Positions 49,579 through 58,400 of a DNA stretch of 64,000 nt are shown here, one piece after another. A program made the translations under genes and the position numbers. The stretch is from CAVQCT01 sp964520865 (GTDB taxonomy: Bacteria > Zixibacteria > MSB-5A5 > GN15 > FEB-12). Positions within the stretch are counted from its first letter, which is position 1, and each line of letters opens with the position of its first letter. Under the pieces are notes generated by a model. That model was given only the letters and a program-made list of their open reading frames with translations. It made no database searches and was not told the origin of the DNA. The DNA lies in NCBI GenBank assembly GCA_964520865.1, contig CAZFOY010000001.1, forward strand, positions 1 to 64,000. Reading direction: 5' to 3'.

Positions 49579-49781
49579 TTATCACCCACGTGGCGATCGT
49601 TCGGCCTCTCGTCCTCCTCATTGACGCGGGCTGCGAGACGGCGGAATCGGATGAAAGGAAAACGCAGAAAGTCCTTCTACCAAACCGATGCAAAAAGAGA
49701 TGCGCCGGAGGCGGAGGTCACCCACGGCGCATCAAACAAGAGTATGGCGGAGATACGTTACAGTGCGTTTGCTTCCTTGCG

Positions 49782-51009
49782 TTACTTCTTTGCGAATTCC
49801 ACTTTCGCAAAATCTTCCCAGTCAACCTCGACTTCGTCGCCCGATCCCGTCTGAATGAAGATCCCTTTATTATCTTCGTCGACATCGTTGGAACCGCGGA
49901 GACGGAAAGTGCGTCCGTCGAGCGTCGTTACATCCGACGACCTATACGAACGCTTCTCTAGGAGCTTNNNNNNNNNNCTGAATATCATGATATTCACCGT
50001 TGAGCAGTTCCCAGGTATACTCCTCGTCGTCGTCCCATCGGATCTGCCCGGTGTACTTGGTACCGTCTTCGGTCGTAACGGTGCCGTACAGCGGCGTGCT
50101 CGGTTTGAAATCGTTATAGCTAACCGGCTTGTAGCTTGAAGTAAACTCAACTTTGTCGAATTCGTCCCACGGAATCACGACCTGTCCGAAACCGGGGTCG
50201 CCGACGATTATGCCTCTATTCTCGTCGTTGACGTCATTGGTGCCGCGAAGCAACATCGACTCGCCCGTCTTGAGCGTAACCGTGGCGCCGTTCGAACTGT
50301 ATCGTTCAATGGAAGCTATCTTATCAAATTTGATTTTTCGTCCCCGGTCCTTTTCTTCTCCATCGAGAATGTCATTTCCCAGGGCTTCGTCGACATCCCA
50401 CGCAATGAATCCGGTGTAGGTATCCCCCCGTCGACTCGTAACCGTGCCGTACAGACGGGGACCGAAATTCGAGGATAGATCCGATGGCGCCTGAGCAAAA
50501 TCGATTCGGTCGATATCACTCCAGACGAATTCGATCTCCCCTTCGTGATTGTCTTCCATGATGATTTCCCGGACATCGTCGCCGATATCGGTCGAGCCAC
50601 CGGTGAATTCAACCTGTTCACCTGATTTCAACGTCAACATCGCCTTGTCATCATCGATCGCTTCCAGCGTCTTCAGATGGCCCATGCGAATTCCCGACTG
50701 CGAGGCATAGCTATCCCCCCAACTCACGTTGGAGCTGCCTATTTTGACTCCGAATATTTCGATTGAACGCTCTCTCTCGCGGTATTTCTTTCTGGACCGT
50801 TCTGCATGCGCTCTGGTCCGTTCTTTGGTGCCGTCGAGAATATCAACCCAGCTCGCTTCGTTACGGTCCCAACGAATCAGGCCGGTGTAGGTATCCCCAT
50901 CCACCGTGGTTATCGTGCCGTAGACACGGCCGCTGCTGTCGGCGATTGCCAGGAGTGCCGTTCCGAGTACCAACACCCCCGTGAAAGTCAGGGTCTTTAG
51001 CAATGTCAT
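49782..51009 (-). CDS. Exported three-repeat protein, interrupted by an assembly gap
   Basis: One gene split by ten N: the frame changes across 49968-49977, but the two parts are collinear. Signal peptide of about 24 residues, then three repeats of roughly 110-130 residues, each with YGTITTVDGDTYTGLIRWD, a DILDG or LLNG block, and a C-terminal TLKSGE, TNDVNDENRGI, WDEFDKVEF type block; repeat 3 ends the protein. The first half of repeat 3 is upstream of the gap and the second half downstream. The repeat could be a beta-sheet module that binds a shared ligand; no family recognised. GGAGG lies 6 bases before the ATG at 51009. Confidence 0.75.
49968..49977. other. Assembly gap of 10 N
   Basis: Ten N inside repeat 3 of the three-repeat protein, causing an apparent frame change. 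The true gap length is not known. Confidence 0.99.
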
Positions 51010-51121
51010 CCTTTGCCTCCGGTGAGAAATCAACATACTATCCTATCGTGGTTTACGTAAACCTGTCGGAAAAGTTACTGAACCGGTTGGATTTGATGAA
51101 TTTTTCGCGAGCGGAAAAGCG

Positions 51122-53410
51122 CTATTTGAGCATCAGCATTTTGCGGACGAGAGATATGCCGTCGGCCCGCAGGCGATAGAAGTAGATCCCGGAAGGAGCG
51201 ACCGAACCGTTGGCAAATCGTCCGTCCCAGGAAACGGTGTAGGCTCCGGCGGGCATTTGGCCTTCTCTGAGTACGTTGACCCGCTGACCTATGATATTGA
51301 ACAGTTCAAGTGTTACTTTCGCAGATCTGGGGAGCTCAAATCTGATACTGGTCGATAAATTGAACGGATTCGGGCTGTTCTGGGCAAGCACGAACTCTCC
51401 CGGCAGACCGTCGTCAGGAGATCCGGGAGCGTCGGTGGTCGGCGAAATTGTTATCTGACCCGGCTCGAAAGCCGGCGTGACCACCTTCTTGGCCGGAACG
51501 GTAAGACTGAGGGCCAGGGTATCGTTACTGACAGTATCGATAGTCGTAGTCGTCACCAGACTTCGGGCTGTGAAGTACATCTCAGCCAGATGTTGCTCGC
51601 CCGACGAGAAATAGAGATCGGGCGTGGTCACGGTCCATTCGAGGCTCAGAATTCCATCTGTCGAATCATTGATCGCGATAAAGGTCGATTGGGAGGGAAC
51701 GCCGAGTCCGGCCGTAACCGAATCAACCCGGAGCGCTGCGGTGTCGTAGTGAAGCGGCAGGGATACTTGCGTCACCGAGCTGGTGAAGACGCCGATGATC
51801 GACGTGTTGCCTTGTTCGTAGGACATGACGTTTGTCGGGAGCACTCTCAGCGTATCGGTTGACGTCTCCACTCCGTGAACATCGAGTCGGACTGATAGAA
51901 CGACCGATGAATCGTTGTTGTCTGTGTCGACGAACGTCAGGACGGCGAGATGGGTACCGACACCGAGCCCGTTGTCGTTAACCGAAACAGTCAGCGTATC
52001 GACGGTGCTGCCGGATGTCGGCGAGACCGTCAGCCAGGGGACATCGGAATGCACGCTGAAATTAAGAGAGTTGTATCCGCTATGATTGACGACAATTTGC
52101 TGTGACTGAGGCAAGGCACTGCCCGACTGCATCTGGAACGAAAGGGCCGAAGGATTTATCCAGAGCGACGGATCGTTGTACTTCTGAATCGAAGCATAGA
52201 TATCGAGATTGCCGTTTCGATTGTCGGACCAGGTGATGTATCGGTACATGCCGTCCAGCGCAACATCGGGTCTGAGTTGCAGGCTGTCGGTATACGAGTT
52301 GGCTCTGAAATTCGCTTCGCGGACGATGCCGTCGGCATCAATCATCTGTCCGCTGATATCCCACGATCCGGAGGCTGAATCGGACCAGATGATGGCGACA
52401 TTCCCCTTGCGGTCGGAAGCGATCGCCGGCTCCCGTTGAGCGGTGATCCCGTTGTCCGTGTTGATACGGATCTCCCCCGTCGACGAGGTCATCATGGTGT
52501 CGTACTTCTTGGCGTAAATATCCGGATTGGCCGGATAGACACCGTTGCGCCAATCGACCCAGACAACGGTGAAATGTCCGGCGGCATCGGTTGCGACATC
52601 GGGAAAAGCCTGTCTCGCCGTCTGCGCATCGGCATTGACTTTTATATTGGCGCTCAGCGGGCTGCCGAGAGAATCGTAGCGTCGCACATAGATGTCATCG
52701 TTACCGTTACGGTTGTCGTACCAGGTCACTACAAACCAGCCCTCGGGCGAAATGGCGACGCGAGGTGCGTGTTGCTGATTCGTACCGGCGTCATCATTGA
52801 CCATGAAATTGGTTCCGATCAACGATCCAGAAGCGTCGATGATTTGTCCGTAGATATCCCAATTCTGATTCCGATAATCAGCCCAGACGACCACTCCACG
52901 CCCATGCGCTCCAAGCGCAATATCAGGCGTTTCCTTCGTGGAATCGGGATACTCGGTCGTCAGGTTGCGATTGACACCAAGCTCGGCTACGGAAGAATCG
53001 AACCGTTGAAAGTATATGTCGGGATCGAACGGATAGACGGAGTTACGGAAGTCTTTCCAGACGATTGAGTACAGCCCGGACAAATCCACCGCGATAGCCG
53101 GCTCGAATTGATAGGACGCATTCGTGTCGTCGTTGATCTTCCGATTGCGAGCGATCGGCATACCGTCGGCCCCGAATCGCTGGAGATAGATGTCATTGGT
53201 GCCTTCGCGCTTGTCGACCCAGGTGATGACGAAGGTGTGATCACCGGCTACGGCGATTCTCGGGTTGTTCTGGACGGAATGCCCGCCGTCATCGTTGACC
53301 AGGAAATCGGTTCGTTCACCGGCGTAGGAAGTGAATCGGCAAGACGCGACGATCACGAGCGCCGACAGAATGTACGTATTGATGCTTTTCACCGCTCGGA
53401 TGCAAGGCAA
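51122..53410 (-). CDS. Secreted seven-bladed propeller protein with BACON-like, cohesin-like and sorting domains
   Basis: A 762-residue protein. Signal peptide 1-30. Residues about 35-415 hold seven copies of a WxDxRxGxxDIY motif (VITWVDKREGTNDIY, VVTWYDNRNGNDDIY, YITWSDNRNGNLDIY and four more), fitting a seven-bladed beta-propeller. Then a BACON-like domain (PWLTVSPTSGSTVDTLTVSV), a cohesin-like domain (about 525-660, VSLPLHYDTAALRVDSVTAG) and a C-terminal sorting-type domain (QNSPNPFNLSTSIRFELP, VSWDGRFANGSVAPSGIYFY). Start uncertain: TTG 53410 or GTG 53392; a 12-base hairpin lies just upstream. Probably displayed or released through a type IX-like pathway, as an inference. Confidence 0.82.
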   Translation of the reverse strand: MPCIRAVKSINTYILSALVIVASCRFTSYAGERTDFLVNDDGGHSVQNNPRIAVAGDHTFVITWVDKREGTNDIYLQRFGADGMPIARNRKINDDTNASYQFEPAIAVDLSGLYSIVWKDFRNSVYPFDPDIYFQRFDSSVAELGVNRNLTTEYPDSTKETPDIALGAHGRGVVVWADYRNQNWDIYGQIIDASGSLIGTNFMVNDDAGTNQQHAPRVAISPEGWFVVTWYDNRNGNDDIYVRRYDSLGSPLSANIKVNADAQTARQAFPDVATDAAGHFTVVWVDWRNGVYPANPDIYAKKYDTMMTSSTGEIRINTDNGITAQREPAIASDRKGNVAIIWSDSASGSWDISGQMIDADGIVREANFRANSYTDSLQLRPDVALDGMYRYITWSDNRNGNLDIYASIQKYNDPSLWINPSALSFQMQSGSALPQSQQIVVNHSGYNSLNFSVHSDVPWLTVSPTSGSTVDTLTVSVNDNGLGVGTHLAVLTFVDTDNNDSSVVLSVRLDVHGVETSTDTLRVLPTNVMSYEQGNTSIIGVFTSSVTQVSLPLHYDTAALRVDSVTAGLGVPSQSTFIAINDSTDGILSLEWTVTTPDLYFSSGEQHLAEMYFTARSLVTTTTIDTVSNDTLALSLTVPAKKVVTPAFEPGQITISPTTDAPGSPDDGLPGEFVLAQNSPNPFNLSTSIRFELPRSAKVTLELFNIIGQRVNVLREGQMPAGAYTVSWDGRFANGSVAPSGIYFYRLRADGISLVRKMLMLK

Positions 53411-53413
53411 AGA

Positions 53414-53441
53414 GAATGCCCGTCGGGATCGACGGGCATTC
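53414..53441 (-). other. Stable hairpin in the leader of the propeller gene
   Basis: Perfect 12-base stem (GAATGCCCGTCG against CGACGGGCATTC) with a 4-base loop, ending 3 bases before the TTG start and 21 before the GTG. On the minus strand TCTTTG follows. It could attenuate transcription or mask the ribosome site. Confidence 0.55.
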
Positions 53442-53470
53442 GAAACGGCGATTTATGTTTTGAACCTGTT

Positions 53471-53498
53471 GTTATAACAGGTGTTACCTATCAAACAA
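53471..53498 (-). promoter_or_regulatory. Candidate sigma70 promoter of the propeller gene
   Basis: Minus strand TTGTTT (53498-53493), 16-base spacer, TATAAC (53476-53471). The -10 lies within a small dyad (CCTGTT...AACAGG), which could be an operator. Predicted leader of about 55 bases includes the hairpin at 53414. Confidence 0.5.
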
Positions 53499-53597
53499 AA
53501 CGCTCAAATAGAGGTCGCGCAGAGCTTGTAACGGCCACAAATGAGGAAATATGTTCCGGGTAACGCGAGCGCTTTCTTCTTCGTAGTCGTCTTCAGC

Positions 53598-53693
53598 TTA
53601 TCTTACTTTTTTCTTATGACGATTAGCGCGTCTGCGTTTTTTCCGTTTGTGGGTTTTGATTTTGTGCCGTTTACGTTTTTTTCCGCTGGGCAT
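53598..53693 (-). CDS. AURKAIP1/COX24-type (mS38-like) small ribosomal peptide
   Basis: A 31-residue, very basic peptide beginning MPSGKKRKRHKIKTHKRK and ending HKKKVR. This is the pattern of the bacterial AURKAIP1/COX24 domain found in Bacteroidetes-type genomes; actinobacterial bS22 and mitochondrial mS38 belong to the same superfamily and sit in the small ribosomal subunit. ATG at 53693 has GGAGG four bases upstream. It lies 34 bases downstream of the HU gene on the same strand, so it is probably cotranscribed. Too short for routine gene callers. Confidence 0.82.
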   Translation of the reverse strand: MPSGKKRKRHKIKTHKRKKRRRANRHKKKVR

Positions 53694-53727
53694 CAATCCT
53701 CCATTTTGAAGACGTGGTTCACTCCGA

Positions 53728-54012
53728 TTAGATCGAGAGCTTGGTAATCATGTTCTTGAACTCGTTGGACGGCTTGAAGACCGGGACCTTACGGTCAGGT
53801 ACCGGCACAACATCGCCAGTGCGAGGATTGCGGGCTTTGCGCGCCTTGCGCAACTTGACCTTAAACGTGCCGAATCCTCTGATTTCGATGTTGTGACCAT
53901 TCTCGAGTGATTTCTTCACCGTATCAAGGAATGAATCTACAACCACCGCAACATCCGTTCTGGTTAGACCTGTTTTTTCGGCGACTTTTTCAACTAAATC
54001 AGCTTTAGTCAC
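53728..54012 (-). CDS. HU/IHF-family DNA-binding protein
   Basis: A 94-residue HU-family protein: MTKADLVEKVAEKTGLTRTD, the dimer core FLDTVKKSLENGHNIEIRGFG, and the DNA-bending arm RKARNPRTGDVVPVPDRKVPVFKPS. It compacts and bends DNA as a dimer. Start is GTG at 54012 with GGGAGG 8 bases upstream. Whether it is HU or IHF-like cannot be settled by sight. Followed by the mS38-like peptide gene. Confidence 0.95.
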   Translation of the reverse strand: MTKADLVEKVAEKTGLTRTDVAVVVDSFLDTVKKSLENGHNIEIRGFGTFKVKLRKARKARNPRTGDVVPVPDRKVPVFKPSNEFKNMITKLSI

Positions 54013-54189
54013 AGTATCCTCCCTAGTGAACTGTTTATATTCATCCTACTCTTTCTCTATTTCGGGCGCGACACTCACGCGATTTTCTAACTCTTTGGGA
54101 CTGGACAAGATACCCAGTTTTCCCAAGAAAGAAAAGGAAATTTATGGCATTATCAATAGTTTTTTTCGACAATTTTCAAAAAAAGGGAC

Positions 54190-55092
54190 TCAACGGTACA
54201 AGAACATCAACTGCGGACCGCTCATTGACTTATCTATTGACGTGTTGACCACATTGCTGACATTTCCCAGTAAGTCAAAGATACTCACCTTCTTACGGTC
54301 AGTTTGCCGCACCAGTTTCGGCTCTCCGGTCACACCGGCCAGGTTTGCGGCCAGATCTACTGCCTCTTTCAAACCGCCCAGAGTATCGACCAGACCGAGA
54401 TTGTAGGCCTGAAGTCCGGTATATACGGAGCCGTCGGCCAACGGATATATGTCCTCGGGACTCTTCCCGCGACCATCCGCTACAACCTGCACGAACTGTT
54501 CGTAAGTGTCCATCACAACCGAGCGAAGCATCAGGCCTTCTTCTTCGGTCATCGGGCGCGAGTACGTTCCCACGTCTTTGAGTTCACCCGACTTAACGGT
54601 CTCGGTCCCGATCCCCACTTTGTCCATGAGCCCCTTGAAGGTATGGAATTCGAATATGACACCGATTGAACCGGTGAGCGTTCCGGGATTCGCAATGATG
54701 CGATCGGCACCGCACGAGATGTAGTATCCACCGGAGGCAGCGACCGAAGCCATTGAGGCTACAACCGGCTTGTCCACCCGAACGCGCTTAATTTCATCGT
54801 ATATCTCCTGAGAGATTGCGACCCCGCCACCGGGCGAGTTGACGTGCAGAACAATCGCCTTGATGGAGCTGTTCTCGTCGTATTTCTCGAGAGTTTTGAT
54901 CACCTCTCTCCCGCTCGTTTCATCAATCACCCCGTTGACTTCGACCAGCCCGACATTTCCTCCGAGGCCGGCAAAATCCAGGTCACTTCCTTGTGACAGC
55001 AGCCCGACAAACATCAGGCCGAACACTCCGAGAGCCATCACAAAAACCACGGCGATGATGACGCCGATAATGACATCTCGCTTCCTTGCCAT
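54190..55092 (-). CDS. sppA: Signal peptide peptidase SppA, short form
   Basis: A 300-residue membrane-anchored serine peptidase of the short (about 300-residue) SppA class. One N-terminal membrane helix (VIIGVIIAVVFVMALGVFG), then VNSPGGGVAISQEIYDEI, the nucleophile region ASMASVAASGGYYIS and the general-base Lys in VKSGELKDVG, forming the Ser-Lys dyad; it cleaves remnant signal peptides after export. Ten bases after the LysM transglycosylase gene, on the same strand. Confidence 0.95.
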   Translation of the reverse strand: MARKRDVIIGVIIAVVFVMALGVFGLMFVGLLSQGSDLDFAGLGGNVGLVEVNGVIDETSGREVIKTLEKYDENSSIKAIVLHVNSPGGGVAISQEIYDEIKRVRVDKPVVASMASVAASGGYYISCGADRIIANPGTLTGSIGVIFEFHTFKGLMDKVGIGTETVKSGELKDVGTYSRPMTEEEGLMLRSVVMDTYEQFVQVVADGRGKSPEDIYPLADGSVYTGLQAYNLGLVDTLGGLKEAVDLAANLAGVTGEPKLVRQTDRKKVSIFDLLGNVSNVVNTSIDKSMSGPQLMFLYR

Positions 55093-55102
55093 ACAGTTCT
55101 CT

Positions 55103-57346
55103 CTAGTTTAGGTAAATCTTAAGATTGTCACCGATCATCAGCATATCCGGATCGTCGATATCGTTCGACACCCGGATTCGGCTGACGGTGGTGCGATATT
55201 TTCGAGCAATCGATCCGAGCGTCTCGCCCCGACGAACCTTGTGGATGACGTACTTGGCGCCGCCGCCATGTCCCGTAACAACAAGTTCCTGTCCCGGATA
55301 AATGCGGCTGGAACGACCGAGTGAATTCAATCTGCGGATATTCGCGGTGGTCGTCCCGAACTTGCGGGCGATATCCCAGAGGGTGTCACCCGACCGAACT
55401 TTGTACGATTTGGTATTGTCCTGAGTGCTCGCGTACGAACCTTCGGAGTTGGACAGCGGGCTCTCCATCCTGGGAAGATCTCTGGCGCTTCCCGGGATTT
55501 TCAGCTTCTGACCGACATAAATTCGGGAGCCGCGTTCAATGTAATTCATTCCGCGAAGAGCATCGACCGTGGTTCCGAACGCCCGTGCGATATCCCACAT
55601 GGTGTCTCCCGCACGAACCACGTACATGGAATTCCGGGTGGTATAGTTCTGGTTTTTCGGCCTGGGACTGCGACCGTATTCATGGTCGAGCGGTACCGGC
55701 ACGATAAGTTCTTTGCCGGCAATTATCCGGGCACTCCGTTTCAGATTGTTGGCTTCGATAATCGCGTACTGCGACACTCCATATCGGGCCGCGATCGTGC
55801 TGACCGTCTCCCCTCTGCGAATACGATGGCGTACCCAGCTCGTTTCTTTGGGCGACGGCATGTCGTCGTAAGCGGCGAGGAATTTCGTTTTCGTTCCCTT
55901 GGGTACATGAAGGGTGTACTTGCCGGCATTCGGCGGAGTGTATTTGCGAAGCAGTTCCGGATTGAGGTCCTTGAGCTCCTGAACCGTGCAGCCGAGATCA
56001 TCCGCAACGACCGACAGCTCCAGGCAGCGATCAATCGTTACCTCGTCGTACTCAACTTCATCTTCGTACTCAACATCGTAGAATCCGTACTTTTCCGGGT
56101 TCTTGGCAATGATGGTCGCCGCCATGATCAACGGGACATAGTCCATCGTCTGCCGTTTCAGGCGCATCTTCCAGAAATCATCCGTGCGCTGTTTCTTGAT
56201 CGTGCTGCGCACACGCCCGGGGCCGCCGTTGTAGGCAGCCATGGCCAGCTCCCACGATCCGAATTCATTGTAGAGGTCCTTGAGAAATTTACAGGCAGCC
56301 TCAGTCGACTTCTCGGGGTCTTTTCGTTCATCGACCCACCAGCTTCGGTGCAGACCGTAGAGCCGACCGGTCGATGACATGAACTGCCAGAGCCCCATCG
56401 CTCTTGCCCAGGAATAGGCGTGCGGGTTGTAGCCCGACTCAACCAGCGAGAGATATACCAGGTCCTGCGGGAGGCCGTATCGAGTAAGAACGCGACGCAT
56501 CATCGGGGCATACTTGCGCGACCGACGCAGGTATTTGTAAAACGCGTCCCTTGCCACCGTCTGGAAGTAGATGATCGAGGATTTCACCCGATCGTTCATC
56601 ACGATCGGAATATCATACGTAACGGCGGTACCTTCGTCCTTGTAGACAACCATCGAGTCGTTCTTGAGCCGGGAGGCCAGGTCGGCAAATCTTTCGATAA
56701 GCACCGACGAGGACACATCATCGCTGACATTGCCGAGCGACCGCAGAGTAACCTGATAATCGGCGACGATATTATCCAACAGCGAATTGTACTTGGTCGC
56801 TTCCGGTGTAAGGGTGGAGTCACCTTCGACATCCAGATTGGCCAAAATTTTAAGTGCCTTTTCGAAATAATACTGCGCTTCTTCCCAACTCGCCTCACGA
56901 TTCGCAATCACGCCCATTGCCTGATATTCTTCTGCGAGATCGAACTGCCGCCAGATGTCATCGTCGACTGCCGAGGCTGAGTCATCCGAGTCGGCCGAGC
57001 TGTAGTAGGTATCGGCGATGCCGTCAAGGGATGATGCGTCCTGACCGTCCGCGTCGTCCATTGACGAATCCGCCGAATCGGCTGCGACTGTCGTGTGGGA
57101 AGAGTCTTTATCGTTGAGGAGAAGTTCTATGAGCGGCTTGCTTGAATCTACCGCTTTTGTCGATGCGGCGGAATCGTCCGAAGCATAGGTGGGGTTATCG
57201 ACCGGACTGGCCGCCTGAGGTCCGCTGTAAATTCCCGGCGAAGCCATGCTCTGTTTGCCCCCGCATCCTGCTGTAATCAGGGCAACCGAGTAGGCAGCGC
57301 CGATAGCCAGAAAAAATCGCAAAAGTTTCTTACTCGTGAGTCTCAT
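55103..57346 (-). CDS. MltD-like lytic transglycosylase lipoprotein with four LysM domains
   Basis: A 747-residue lipoprotein. Export signal with lipobox ITAGC (Cys28), then an acidic, Ser/Asp-rich linker (about 30-135), a helical region, and a family 1 lytic transglycosylase domain (about 275-410: YGLPQDLVYLSLVESGYNPH with catalytic Glu in the VESGYN region, AMGLWQFMSSTGRLYGL, MAAYNGGPGRV). After a linker the C-terminus has four LysM modules (HRIRRGETVSTIAARYGVSQ; YVVRAGDTMWDIARAFGTT; YKVRSGDTLWDIARKFGTT; HKVRRGETLGSIARKYRTT). Start at 57346 preferred for AGGTGG upstream. It cleaves peptidoglycan without hydrolysis, leaving anhydro-muropeptides. Confidence 0.93.
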   Translation of the reverse strand: MRLTSKKLLRFFLAIGAAYSVALITAGCGGKQSMASPGIYSGPQAASPVDNPTYASDDSAASTKAVDSSKPLIELLLNDKDSSHTTVAADSADSSMDDADGQDASSLDGIADTYYSSADSDDSASAVDDDIWRQFDLAEEYQAMGVIANREASWEEAQYYFEKALKILANLDVEGDSTLTPEATKYNSLLDNIVADYQVTLRSLGNVSDDVSSSVLIERFADLASRLKNDSMVVYKDEGTAVTYDIPIVMNDRVKSSIIYFQTVARDAFYKYLRRSRKYAPMMRRVLTRYGLPQDLVYLSLVESGYNPHAYSWARAMGLWQFMSSTGRLYGLHRSWWVDERKDPEKSTEAACKFLKDLYNEFGSWELAMAAYNGGPGRVRSTIKKQRTDDFWKMRLKRQTMDYVPLIMAATIIAKNPEKYGFYDVEYEDEVEYDEVTIDRCLELSVVADDLGCTVQELKDLNPELLRKYTPPNAGKYTLHVPKGTKTKFLAAYDDMPSPKETSWVRHRIRRGETVSTIAARYGVSQYAIIEANNLKRSARIIAGKELIVPVPLDHEYGRSPRPKNQNYTTRNSMYVVRAGDTMWDIARAFGTTVDALRGMNYIERGSRIYVGQKLKIPGSARDLPRMESPLSNSEGSYASTQDNTKSYKVRSGDTLWDIARKFGTTTANIRRLNSLGRSSRIYPGQELVVTGHGGGAKYVIHKVRRGETLGSIARKYRTTVSRIRVSNDIDDPDMLMIGDNLKIYLN

Positions 57347-57452
57347 CCTTCCACCTATATGCAAAAGTCCATTTTGTACTTGTAGTATCGGATAATCCGG
57401 CGCAAGTTTTAACTGAAGCTAACTTATTGACATTTAATCAATAACCAGACAA

Positions 57453-58400
57453 TTAGTCAAGTTTTTTTGTGCCCGATTCGACAATTCCGCGGTAATCGGC
57501 CAAAATCGCCTCCAGAGCAGCATTTGCGTCGCCGAACGACCGGCAAGTCGTCTGATGCTGAAACCAGGTGTACTGGCGTTTCGCGTAACGCCGGCTGTTC
57601 TGCTTAATCAAACTGATCGCCTCATCGAGAGTTCTCGTACCATCGAAATAATCCAGCAGCTCATTGTAGCCAATTACGTTGGATTTCCGGATCGGTTGCG
57701 TCAGTCCCTCCCGACGCAGAGTTTCAACCTCCGACACCAGTCCGGCGGCGAGCATCGCATCGACCCGAGCATTAATGGCGTTGTACAGGCCCTGGCGCTC
57801 GGGGAGAAGGCAGTAGTGCTCGAAATCGTACGAAGCTTTGCGATAAGCCCCGGTCGTGATCAATTGCGATTTCGGCATTCCGGTTAACCGGTGAATCTCC
57901 AAAGCGCGAATGACCCGGACTTTATTGTTCGGATGCGTCTTCGCCGCTTCGAGCGGATCAATCTCCTCGAGTCGTCGGTACATCGCTTCGGCACCTTCTG
58001 CTTCCATCTCGCTTTCGAGTTGCTCCCGAACGGCCATGTCGTCCTGTTCGATCTCCACCACCCCGTCGGTCAGTGCCCGAAGGTACAGACCGGTTCCTCC
58101 CACCACCACGGGGATTCTGGATCTGGAGAGTATTTCGCCGATGATCCTGTTCGCTTCATCGATAAACCGGAATGCGGAAAACCGCTCGCCGGGCTCGACA
58201 ATGTCGATCAGGTGAAACGGCACTCGTCGTTTCTCTTCTTCAGTCGGTTTGGCCGTGCCTATGTTCAGACGTTTCAGGATCTGCCTCGAATCGGCAGAGA
58301 TTACTTCGACCGGGAGCTGCTCGGACAGCAGCAGAGCAATCTCAGTCTTGCCCGAACCGGTGGGACCACAGATCGCTGGTATTTTGGGAAGGTCAAGCAC
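57453..58400 (-). CDS. miaA: tRNA dimethylallyltransferase
   Basis: A 315-residue enzyme that adds dimethylallyl to A37 of UNN-decoding tRNAs. Walker A AICGPTGSGKTE, ISADSRQILK, the VVVGGTGLYLRAL segment and the C-terminal RYAKRQYTWFQ motif are present. GTG at 58400 overlaps the mutL stop by 8 bases without an evident ribosome site, so coupling with mutL is likely. Confidence 0.96.
   Translation of the reverse strand: MLDLPKIPAICGPTGSGKTEIALLLSEQLPVEVISADSRQILKRLNIGTAKPTEEEKRRVPFHLIDIVEPGERFSAFRFIDEANRIIGEILSRSRIPVVVGGTGLYLRALTDGVVEIEQDDMAVREQLESEMEAEGAEAMYRRLEEIDPLEAAKTHPNNKVRVIRALEIHRLTGMPKSQLITTGAYRKASYDFEHYCLLPERQGLYNAINARVDAMLAAGLVSEVETLRREGLTQPIRKSNVIGYNELLDYFDGTRTLDEAISLIKQNSRRYAKRQYTWFQHQTTCRSFGDANAALEAILADYRGIVESGTKKLD

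Larger units (their letters stand above)
49218..49781. other. Gene-free, repeat-rich intergenic block
   Basis: About 560 bases. It holds the terminator of the TPR gene (49249-49280), two family B hairpins, one family A hairpin, a 16-base palindrome (49478-49493), and another imperfect hairpin around 49429-49451 (CCCG-CCAT against ATGG-CGGG). The reading frames across it, on either strand, are low-quality and explained by the repeats. Confidence 0.75.

Noticed and set aside
49346..49693. Minus-strand frame of 115 codons in the repeat block
   Set aside because: Explained by the same hairpin repeats; no start signal and Arg-rich random composition.
49450..49854. Plus-strand frame of 134 codons in the repeat block
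   Set aside because: It runs through family A and B hairpins, has a shifting composition, no ribosome site and overlaps the coding end of the three-repeat protein on the other strand.
53541..53747. Plus-strand Phe/Ser-rich frame of 68 codons
   Set aside because: It is the mirror of the Lys/Arg-rich mS38-like gene and the HU end on the minus strand.
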